Below the pieces are notes generated by a model. It searched no databases and had not been told where the DNA came from. It saw only the letters and a program-made list of their open reading frames with translations. From positions 30,426,001-30,490,000 of the forward strand of contig NC_072806.1 of assembly GCF_028583425.1 (NCBI RefSeq): a stretch of 64,000 bases of DNA, given 5' to 3'. The stretch is from Eublepharis macularius. Its lineage: Eukaryota; Chordata; Lepidosauria; Squamata; Eublepharidae. Positions 23,101 to 30,100 of this stretch are shown one piece after another. The position numbers and the translations under genes were made by a program. Position 1 is the first letter of the stretch, and every line of letters begins with the position of its first letter.

Positions 23101-23854
23101 ACCCAACTGGAGTTCGTTGAAGGCTCCCTGAATTAAGAGCTTTCAATTGTGCTCTGAGTACGTAGAGAGGAAAGAGGGAGCGAGCGATACAAGAAAACGT
23201 GTTTGCTGCCATCATAGAGGTTTGTCATCACGTCTCACATATCTGACACTTGTTGCAGACCACAGTTTATTGTGATGCCTGAATGTAGGCAAGAAGGTCT
23301 GGTCAATATATTGTTGAAGGCTTTCACGGCCGGAGAACAATGGTTGTTGTGGATTTTCCGGGCTGTATAGCCATGGTCTTGGCATTGTAGTTCCTGACGT
23401 TTCGCCAGCAGCTGTGGCTGGCATCTTCAGAGGTGTAGCACCAAAAGACAGAGATCTCTCAGTGTCACAGCTGCTGGCGAAACGTCAGGAACTACAATGC
23501 CAAGACCACGGCCATACAGCCCGGAGAATCCACAACAACCAAGGTCTGGTCAGTTCCACTAGCCAGAGCAAAGATTTTTAGCTAGAAGAAAAGCTTGTTC
23601 AAAAATAGTTTTAAAGCCAGAGATAATCCACAAGTAACAAATTAAAAGGCAAGGTGAAACAGATCTCTTCAATTGTTCATCCATCATTTGGCTGGCATAA
23701 TGCTTTGAATAATACCAAAGTTATGCCAGGCTGGGTCCACTTACTTTGGAGACAGGACACTTGGGCACAGAGGGGGAAGGATACTTTCCGGCTTTTTAAA
23801 CCCGAACGTTACACTGGCTCTCAGTTTTCTGCGTCGCTGTTTATATTTGGCCAT
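11085..23854 (-). CDS. PRR11: PRR11, proline-rich protein 11, nine coding exons (complete CDS)
   Basis: Spliced minus-strand gene. Exons (genomic, 5' to 3'): 23854-23745, 20884-20746, 19189-19058, 17004-16795, 15057-14959, 13402-13296, 13162-13103, 12989-12893, 11153-11085. Lengths sum to 1023 bp, phases agree at every junction, and the product is 340 residues (human about 360). It opens [13 protein letters not shown], has the W-rich stretch [10 protein letters not shown], a helical segment, a proline run ([16 protein letters not shown]), and the conserved blocks [36 protein letters not shown] and [13 protein letters not shown], all recognisable from human PRR11. In mammals it is a nuclear/cytoplasmic cell-cycle protein of S to G2/M phase, linked to actin and cancer proliferation; its molecular activity is poorly defined. 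The CXXC-like pair I recall in the human middle region is not seen here. It is head-to-head with SKA2. One intron appears to use a GC donor. Confidence 0.93.
12100..12480 (+). repeat. Dispersed repeat in a PRR11 intron
   Basis: AGATCTCCTTGGGAAGGGAA, CACAACTGAGAAGGCCCTTT and GGGGCCTCCAAGCATGAGC follow the order of a widespread reptile repeat whose class I cannot name. Confidence 0.4.
12588..12790 (+). mobile_element. tRNA-derived SINE (GGCTGTGGCTCAG type)
   Basis: Pol III A box TGGCTCAGGGGG and B box GGTCCCAGGATCAACCC, followed by a non-tRNA body. A second copy is at about 60431-60615. In the last PRR11 intron. Confidence 0.75.
12893..12989 (-). CDS. PRR11: PRR11 coding exon 8, with GC splice donor
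   Basis: 97 bp. Encodes [18 protein letters not shown] then [14 protein letters not shown], nearly identical to human. The exon ends CAG and is followed by gcaagg, not gt: a GC-AG intron with an otherwise strong donor. Reading through instead gives a stop a few codons later and loses the conserved C-terminus. Confidence 0.88.
13103..13162 (-). CDS. PRR11: PRR11 coding exon 7
   Basis: 60 bp, enters after two codon bases and leaves with two; donor AAG|gtaaat. Encodes [19 protein letters not shown], matching human TPGKSQMDLRKLLRKVDVE. Confidence 0.87.
13296..13402 (-). CDS. PRR11: PRR11 coding exon 6
   Basis: 107 bp, phase 0 to 2, donor AAG|gtgag. Encodes [18 protein letters not shown], matching human NPLVTVSDLQHVTLKPN. 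The acceptor could be the upstream atcag (used here, preserves alignment length) or a ttacag 18 bp further in; both keep the frame. Confidence 0.85.
14959..15057 (-). CDS. PRR11: PRR11 coding exon 5
   Basis: 99 bp, phase 0 to 0, acceptor ttggtttag, donor AAG|gtgtgt. Encodes the most conserved block of the protein, [20 protein letters not shown]. Confidence 0.93.
15402..15470 (-). mobile_element. L2-like LINE 3' terminal fragment
   Basis: Reversed: only the GC stem (GCGAAAGCGGGGAGGGCGGA) and (AATTT)n tail, almost identical to the end of the 54.5 kb copy, so probably a recent 5'-truncated insertion. Confidence 0.75.
16302..16546 (+). mobile_element. Sauria-type tRNA SINE
   Basis: Head GAGCCAGTTTGGTGTAGTGG with box-B-like GGTTTGATTCC, body TGAAGCCAGCTGGGTGACC, BovB-like 3' end TTGTCCTGAAGGGCAGTA and (ATT)n tail. 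In a PRR11 intron. Confidence 0.88.
16795..17004 (-). CDS. PRR11: PRR11 coding exon 4, proline-rich region
   Basis: 210 bp, phase 0 to 0, acceptor tttttaacag, donor CAG|gtgaag. Carries the polyproline run that names the protein, then [12 protein letters not shown]. The segment before the prolines is the least conserved against human. Confidence 0.88.
17371..17392 (+). repeat. (CTC)n microsatellite
   Basis: Seven CTC units, followed by a SINE-like piece (CTGCCTTTCTCACTGAGATC). Confidence 0.85.
17735..18030 (+). mobile_element. L2/CR1-like LINE C-terminal fragment
   Basis: GCATTGGCTGCCCATGAG (LHWLP) and CAACTGGTTCAGAATGTGGC (QLVQNVA) in the order of the L2 C-terminus. In a PRR11 intron. Confidence 0.6.
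18181..18430 (-). mobile_element. Sauria-type tRNA SINE
   Basis: Reversed full-length copy: (CAA)n, then TACCGCCCTTCAGGACAAC, ending CACCAAACTGGCTCC. Confidence 0.88.
19058..19189 (-). CDS. PRR11: PRR11 coding exon 3
   Basis: 132 bp, phase 0 to 0, acceptor ctcctgcag, donor CAG|gtagat. Encodes [19 protein letters not shown] followed by a leucine/glutamate-rich helical stretch ([14 protein letters not shown]), likely coiled coil, corresponding to the human region around HRELYSVKQQFCILESKL. Confidence 0.9.
19530..19985 (+). mobile_element. L2-like LINE 3' end
   Basis: Matches the last coding stretch ([18 protein letters not shown]-like) and 3' tail of the 54.5 kb element, ending CTGAGCCTGCTTGCGGGGA and (AAAAT)n. 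In a PRR11 intron. Confidence 0.8.
19990..20400 (-). mobile_element. L1-type LINE 3' end, second copy
   Basis: Minus strand encodes [19 protein letters not shown] and [12 protein letters not shown], again the L1 ORF2 C-terminus. The 3' part abuts the L2-like tail at 19985. Confidence 0.7.
20746..20884 (-). CDS. PRR11: PRR11 coding exon 2
   Basis: 139 bp, acceptor ...ctttggcag, donor TGG|gtagg. Encodes [15 protein letters not shown] and later [10 protein letters not shown]. The YSWCRNS block aligns with the human YSWCQNC block, which fixes the exon, and the phase (1 to 0) joins exons 1 and 3 exactly. Confidence 0.85.
20940..21725 (-). mobile_element. L1-type LINE 3' end, interrupted by a hAT MITE
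   Basis: Minus strand at 21722-21525 encodes [32 protein letters not shown] and [12 protein letters not shown], the typical L1 ORF2 C-terminus. The 3' UTR continues to about 20940 and is split by the MITE at 21090-21362. Confidence 0.78.
21090..21362 (+). mobile_element. hAT-type MITE with duplicated left end
   Basis: Element proper 21120-21362, termini CAGGGCTTTTTTTTC / GAAAAAAAGCCCTG. Target duplication ATTGTATC occurs three times: 21082-21089, 21112-21119 and 21363-21370, because the first 22 bp of the element plus the duplication are repeated in tandem at the left. Inserted into an L1-type tail. Confidence 0.8.
21953..22610 (+). repeat. Compound repeat: two direct copies plus inverted tail segments
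   Basis: A block of about 150 bp (AACTCCCAAGGAGACCAAAA, GGGTGTTAATGAGATGTAAT, GTGCAGTCAAG) occurs at about 21953-22115 and 22366-22520. A short segment TTCAAGCCATGG after copy 1 is present inverted (CCATGGCTTGAAGAAATCC) after copy 2. A 5S SINE lies between. Confidence 0.6.
22205..22365 (-). mobile_element. 5S-rRNA-derived SINE, reversed
   Basis: Reads, inverted, as TGGATGGGGAACCACC ... GGAAGGCACTGGCAAATC ... GTCAGTTGCGATTTAATAG. It sits between the two direct copies of the 21.95/22.37 kb repeat. Confidence 0.6.
22950..23145 (+). repeat. Imperfect inverted-repeat element
   Basis: Left arm GGTTCAGGAAGCCTTCAACA pairs with right arm GTTGAAGGCTCCCTGAAT; inner segments (GGGCAAAT, GTTTCCTCCC and inverses) also pair, so each arm is about 90 bp. 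No coding content. Confidence 0.55.
23306..23540 (+). mobile_element. Palindromic fold-back element, family A, copy 1
   Basis: Inverted arms around a short loop. Left arm begins GAAGGCTTTCACGGCC after a short lead, then GGTTGTTGTGGATTTTCC; right arm ends ...CCACAACAACC. The left side is longer than the right by about 36 bp. Flanked by a perfect 12 bp direct repeat AAGGTCTGGTCA (23294-23305 and 23541-23552). The minus strand of the left arm carries CTGAAGA, a GCCAGC/GCTGGC stem and GAAAC. Read as a non-autonomous Penelope-like element with inverted pseudo-LTRs (inference). Lies upstream of PRR11 coding exon 2, inside intron 1 of the coding region. Confidence 0.7.
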
Positions 23855-23891
23855 TTCTCTCCCAAGTTCTGGTGAAATTTCATCAGGAAGC
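23745..23891 (-). CDS. PRR11: PRR11 first coding exon with start codon
   Basis: Coding part 23854-23745 (110 bp, ends in phase 2), donor AA|gtaagt. The ATG at 23854 matches the human N-terminus (basic KxKQRRRKL motif). A short 5' UTR piece probably begins at 23891 after a plausible acceptor (ttttgtggcag). The upstream non-coding first exon, expected near 26.3-26.6 kb, was not located. Confidence 0.85.
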
Positions 23892-24161
23892 CTGCCACAA
23901 AATTAGCACTTTTTAGTTTGGGTATATCTTTTTAGATATACAAAGAAATACTTTCCAACAGTGTATTTATGCATTTTTCCGATGGCCTGTTATAATTCTG
24001 TCTGCGCTTTTTCTGCATGGGGAGAAAACTCAGAAGAGAACCTTTGTAAGACCGCACTGAAAATTGAAGGAATTAAATGTCTGAAATTAAGAAGAAAACT
24101 CAGGGCCAAGTATGGCTAATACAGCAAAAATAGCCCATGCAAAAAAGGCCTTAGTTAAGAC

Positions 24162-24405
24162 CAGGGCTTTTTTTCTGGGAAAAGAGGTGGTGGAACTCAG
24201 CACCGCACAATGACGTCACTTTGGGTTAGCTGGAACAAGGGGGGTGTTTTTTAAATCGCCCTCAGTAAAAATGGTCACATGGCCAGTGGCTCTGCCCCCT
24301 GATCTCCAGACAGAGGGGCGTTTAGATCACCCTGTGTGCCATGTGACCATTTTCAAGAGGTGCCGGAACTCTGTTCCACTGCGTTCCCGCTGAAAAAAAG
24401 CCCTG
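24162..24405 (+). mobile_element. hAT-type MITE
   Basis: Same family, CAGGGC...GCCCTG ends, 8 bp duplication GTTARGAC (24154-24161 and 24406-24413, one mismatch). In the 5' intron of PRR11. Confidence 0.8.
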
Positions 24406-25119
24406 GTTAGGACTAACCATCTGCAGCAACAACTAGGGAGAGACATCACTATTGTCATTGCCCCTGCAATAGGTCCTACAAAGAAGGTAATGTAAGCACC
24501 CCCAAAATTAGAGAATTGGAGAACAATATTTCCCCAGTAGTGCCTGCTTCTGCCACCAATACTGTATTGAACATTTTAGCTATTATAATTGTAATATATT
24601 AATATAGCAAATAAACAAACAACTAATAAAAGATAAACATTCTTTTCAAGGAGAGAAGTGAGAAGAAGGTATCATAAAGTCAGAAAAGGCACAAAAATGG
24701 CAACCAAAATGATCAAAAGGTTGGATGACCTGCCCTATGAAAAGAGGATAAAATGCCTGGGACTTTTCACTTCAGAAAAAAAGTTCACCAACAAGGAGGG
24801 GCATGACAGTGATTTTTCAGATCATGCATTGTGTTTAGAAAGGAATTTTTCTTCCTTTCACAAAATACTAAAACTTGGGAGCACCCAATAAAAATGATGG
24901 GCAATACAGCCAAGACAAAAGAAGGTATTAGTCTGAAAACTGTTTATGAACAATAAAACATCATAACAATTATAAAAGTAAAAGTTGTTTGTAAGCACAT
25001 AATAATCAAACAGACATACACAAGAAATCAAAAAGACCACGAGTGGCAAAAAAAGGAAAGTTTGCAGCTAGCACCCAAAGGCAGATTTCTGTCAGCACTG
25101 GCTAAAAGTTACAGAGAGG

Positions 25120-25503
25120 CAGGGCTTTTTTTTCCAGCTGGAACGCAGTAGAACAGAACCTCTTGAAAATAGTCACATGGCTGGTGGCCCTGCCCCCTGA
25201 TCTCCAGACAGAGGGGAGTTTAGATTGCTCTCTGCACCGCTCCAGCAGTGCAGAGGGAAATCTAAACTCCCCTCTGTCTGGAGATCAGGGGCCGGGGCCA
25301 CCAGCCATGTGACCATTTTTGCCAAGGGCAATTTAAAAACTCCCCCTTGTTCCAGCTGACCCAAAATGATGTTATTGGTCCTAGGAGCATGTGCGCACTT
25401 TGCACAGGCACATGTGGTACCAGGGACACCACCTCCCGCCAAGAGTTGCCCCTTGTGCTGGCAACCCACTGAGTTCCACCACCTCTTTTCCTAGAAGAAA
25501 ATT
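25120..25503 (+). mobile_element. hAT-type MITE, longest copy
   Basis: Begins CAGGGCTTTTTTTTCC. Carries both inner palindromic blocks (CAGACAGAGGGGAGTTTAGA and its inverse) plus a longer right part. The right terminal repeat is worn and no clear 8 bp duplication was found, so the right end is approximate. Confidence 0.65.
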
Positions 25504-26559
25504 ACTAAAAAGGACTTCCCATCATGTGACATGACATGCAGTAGAGTCCCTGTGGATGGTCTTAATTGAGAAATCTCTTGATGCAAGAAGCTTGCTCTGA
25601 CCTCACTGAGGCTGCCTCTTCCAGGGGAGCAGAACTCTGGAGGGTGTTGCAGTGCAGGAAGGGGCCCCCAGCCCATCACGGCCTCCTCACATTAAACCAC
25701 AATGCATTTTTAAAAATGAAGAAAAAGGCATGAGGTTTAATCAGGGCAGAGGAGTCTCAAAGAGATCCATCAGTAAAGGCACAGGGACTACAGACTTTAT
25801 GATTATGTACTGTTTGTTGCTCTAAATATGATCATACTGGATAATGTAATTTATTAGATTTCTTGCCTGCCTTCTCCATGAGCAGGCTCAGGGAGGGTTA
25901 CATCACTATATACTGGTGCAATAAATTAAAACAATACACAATAAAGAATAGACTACACAATTTCATAATTCCAATACAAAAGTTAAAATCACAATCTAAG
26001 ATGCAACATGAAATAGTTCACCATGATTCACCCCACACACCAATTTATATGCTGCTTAATATGTCAGTCTTAGAACCGCTTATGCTCTGTTCTAGCATTT
26101 CCGCCCTCCCCACTCTTTCTAGTCTCAAAGCTTTGCAAATTGGCATTTATATACCATATTGCATTGATTACTTAAATGTTCTTGAAATTAATCGTACTGA
26201 CCCAAACCGGCTGGAATCTCAGTGAGAAAGACTGACTATACTGTAAATAAATAGACGGAAGCTGCAGCTAGTAGAAAGCCATGCCACACCCGATTAACAG
26301 CGCGATCCTAAGCAGAGCAGCGCCCTTCTAAACCCCTTCCAAGTAAGGGAATAATGAGCAACCCGTAGACCCAAATCCGGCCGGCACTTGCACTTTATTC
26401 TATCCGGCACTGACACAGGCTTTCAGCTTTGACAGAGGAAAATATAACTAATAATTCTGCCTGCCTTCCCCCTTTACCTCCAGAGGTACAAAAAAGGGCT
26501 GCATCAACTCAGCATCTTCCCCTTGCCACGCCCAACAGTTCAAACTGCTACTCTGCCTC
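25504..26559. other. PRR11 upstream intron or 5' UTR region
   Basis: Contains a worn element around 25850-26230 and an inverted-repeat scrap (GCGCGATCCTAAGCAGAG) near 26300. The PRR11 non-coding first exon may lie near the right end but was not identified. Confidence 0.4.
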
Positions 26560-27154
26560 CTCTAGAACCAATCACAGCTCAGCGTGTGGGAAAACGAATC
26601 AGAACGCGTTTCTTTTTGTTCCTTCGGAAAGGAGACAAGGGAGCACGCTGAATTATGTAACAAAGCAAACCATTGGTTTGAATCTCCAGTTCATTAGCGT
26701 TCCAATAGGATAGCACGGCCAATCAGATCAAAAGGCAAGAGGGGGCGGGGCCAGGCGGAGGAGAAACGGGAACGAGGGCCTCAAAGGCCAGTCCGCCTTT
26801 AAAAAATAAATTAAAAGGGTGACCAATAGAGATCTTCGAGCCTAGCCACCAATAAGCGAACAAAGCTCCGGCTTCACTCACAGGACTTAGTTCTCTCGTT
26901 ACTGACCAATCAGAGTGCACTTGGCCTCAATAGCACTCAATAGGAACATTCCTCTCATGTTTCAAATTTACATATCACATTGTCCAATAGGCCCGAAGAT
27001 GTCTTTCAGGGGAACCAATCAGACCGTGCTCCTGGTGACAGCTGACCAATAGTAAGCGCCGGCTCTTCCCTCTCAGTTTTATAGAGAAAGGCGGGGCCGT
27101 TCCCTCGAATGGGAGGTGGGCGTGTCGCTGCCCTAGGAGCGTCAACGATTCAAC
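26560..27154. promoter_or_regulatory. PRR11/SKA2 bidirectional promoter with CCAAT array
   Basis: Nine plus-strand CCAAT boxes at 26568, 26702, 26719, 26823, 26849, 26906, 26984, 27015 and 27046 (first base), plus one reverse box at 26672. The last three are exactly 31 bp apart, about three helical turns, the spacing typical of NF-Y-driven cell-cycle promoters. TTTGAA-type CHR-like sites lie near 26678 (forward) and 26962 (reverse). GC-rich sequence and a TTTATA-like stretch near 27078 lie just before the SKA2 start. In mammals this gene pair shares an NF-Y-dependent promoter (established); binding here is inferred. Confidence 0.8.
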
Positions 27155-27187
27155 ATGGAGGCGGCGGTTAACACTCTCGAGGCGATG
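27155..27187 (+). CDS. SKA2: SKA2 coding exon 1
   Basis: 33 bp, MEAAVNTLEAM, donor ATG|gtgagt. The start has a good context (caacATGG) and equals the human start. It lies about 100 bp downstream of the last CCAAT box. Confidence 0.93.
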
Positions 27188-30100
27188 GTGAGTGCCGGGG
27201 GCTCGGCTGCCGTCCTTTGTATAAAGAAGCGAAGAAAGAGCAGCGCGCTAGTGAAGGGATGGACCCGACCAACGGCCCAAAAAAAGGAGGGGGGGAGACT
27301 GTGAGGGGGGGGGTTCTTCCCAGGGGTAAACCATTCTTCATATGGGGGGGGCGTGAGAAGACTGTTGGCCGAGTCCACTTTCTTCTAAAGGTGGGGAGAA
27401 CAAGAGAAGGTCGAGAAATGGATGATTTGGGAGGTTCTATTCAATCCCACCTCACACTCGGAGGGGGCGTGGCTAATTCTATGAGGGGTGTGGCCTAGTT
27501 CATTTTCAACGAGCCCCTTCTCTATAGAAGAAGGTATGGCAAATCCCCTGAAAAGGCATGGCCTTTTGGACTTATTTATCCCCTCTTAAATTCAAGAGAC
27601 CTCTTAAAATGGTCTATTTTCTTGAGAAAGATGCTGGAGAAAGTTGGGGTGGGGTGTCTTGAAAATGACCTGGGCCAGTCCATTTTCCATTAATGGAGGA
27701 AGCACATACTGTCAGTTTGCTTTCTGGTTGTTGTGGATTGGTCTGTCCTGTGTGACAAAAATGGTCCCGCTGCTTAAAGTGTGTAGACATCTCAGTGAGT
27801 CTGAAGAATTAGGAAATGATTCTGTCCAAACACCAGTCAGGGTTTGGAAGACATGATGGGAAAGAACAGACGTGCACCTGCTTGGAAACAGAGTTTAATT
27901 TTTGGCTCATAGGAGACACAATTAGTTGAAGCAGCTTGGGCAGGCAGGATTTGGCTTTCTGGGGATAATAACAACAACAACAGTGTGCTTATATAGTACT
28001 CAGTGAACATGATCAATGTTACTATCCCCACAATACAGCTGGGGAGCTGAGGCTGAGAGGAGGGGCTTATCTAAGGCCACCTGCTGAGCTCATGACAGTA
28101 TTGGGATTTGAACCAGCAGATCTGCTGCCTTTTGCCTCTTTGGCTCCACCAATGCTCTACCCATATATCTGTAAATAGATACCATAGAGCCAGTTTGGGG
28201 TAGTGGTTAAGAGTGTGGGACACTAATCTGGAGAGCCGGGTTTGATTCCCCACTCCTCCACTTGAAGCCAGCTGGGTGACCCTGGGTCAGTCACAGCTCT
28301 CTCAGAGCTCTCTCAGCCCCACCCACCTCACAGGGTGTTTTGTTGTGGGGATAATAGTAACATATTTTGTAAACCACTCTGAGTGGTCATTAAGTTGTCC
28401 TGAAGGGCGGTATATAAATCGAATGTTGTTGTTGTTATTATTATTATTATTATTATTATAAAAATACTATTAACTCTCCAGTGCTGTCTTCCAAGGCAGA
28501 AAAAGAGCTCCTGGAACGTATCACTCCTTTGAAGCATGCTTATATCCCACCTTTATGTCAGTAGGGACCCAAAGTAGCTTGCATTGATTGTTCTTTTCTT
28601 CATTTTATCTTCCCAGTGGCACCAAGAGGTAGGTTAGGATGAAAATATGTGACTGGCTCAAGATCACTCAAAAGGTGGGGGTTTGAACCTGGATCTTCCT
28701 GGTCCAGATTTTACAATAATACCACTGCACCATGCTGGCTCTCCTATAACTTCCTTTTTTGAATGAAGAAGGCTTGCTCTGCCAGAAAAACCTCCTTCCT
28801 TTGGAGAAAGTTTATTTATTTATTTAATGCATTTATATCCTAAGTTTTTCCCCAGTGGGGACCTGAAATGACTTACATTGTTTTCCTCGTCCATATTATT
28901 TGCCGAACAGTGTTGTGAACTAGGTTAGGCTGAGAGTGGCCCAATGTTGCCAGGCCAATGTTTCATGGCAGAGTGGGTGCTGGAACCTGCATGTCCCAGA
29001 TCCTAGACCAGCACCCTAAGCATTACATCACAGTGACTTAACTTAGTATGAAGAGAATGGAGAACAGAAGCCAGTGTTTTTATGAATGATGTACCACTTC
29101 TGTGCTCAGCGAGCCTAACAGCACTGTTTACAGTGATGATAACATGCAGTGTTCTGCTAATAGGCCTAAAAACCTGGAAAAGCACATGTGTACAAGCAAA
29201 GTAACACTACCCTGTATGTACGTGTCTCATATTTAGGGGTTAACATGGTGCAGTGTCCATCTGAACCGCTTCATTTTCTTTTTGTCCCTGTGGTGGAATT
29301 TTTTTCGAGTCTAATTCACATTCCTGCCATATGAGAGGCAGTAGCAGATCATGTTTGGGCCAGTCCTTTCTATCCTGATACTGAAGTAAGCAAAAACTAG
29401 GGAGAACTTGTTTGGGCCAGTTCAGGTTAAATGAGTTAAGTGCTGCTGGCCTGCTCTGCTTACTTTCTGTATATGAAGGATGTAGTTGGCAATTGCCTGG
29501 ACCAGCCTAGTCGCTTCTGTTTTAGTTTGTTAGTGAGGTTTTCCCACTTTCAGTTTATGTGCTGCTGAGGATGAGATCCCTGCTTATCTCAGTTCCTTGA
29601 CGCTGCTCAATGGCTTTAATCGTTCTTAACATTTAGTACGTTTACATACTCCTTACTTTGGCGTGCTGATGTTTTCCTCTCAGGTGCCTGCAAAATGTTT
29701 GCATCTGAAGAAATTCCCATTTGTTTTGTTAACGTATAGCATGCTAGTTGTTAAAATAGTCTTCATCTGAGAAACAGCAGATCTTCTGTTCTCTTAAGCT
29801 TTATCGCAAAGCGGGGCCTTTATGGCTCCCAGGATCCCGTCCCTCTCGGTGAAGCGGCAAGGAATTTAGAACTGGCATTCCGTGAAATCATCTCAAATTT
29901 TGCTTTCTCCATTCAAGGATATAGGGAGAGGAAACAGCCTTGTGTTTGTGGCTATAGTTTCCTTTTCAGGAGTGCAGAACTGCCGTGTAAGATACTGCAA
30001 CCGCTTAGGAATATGGTGAGGGTCTTCTTAAATAAACATAGACCGCAGTCCTGCATTTTTTTTTCTAAGCGAGTTCTTCCTAGCAGTTTGTCTTAAGCTG

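Noticed and set aside
23654-23875. 73-codon plus-strand frame
   Set aside because: Antisense of the PRR11 first coding exon.
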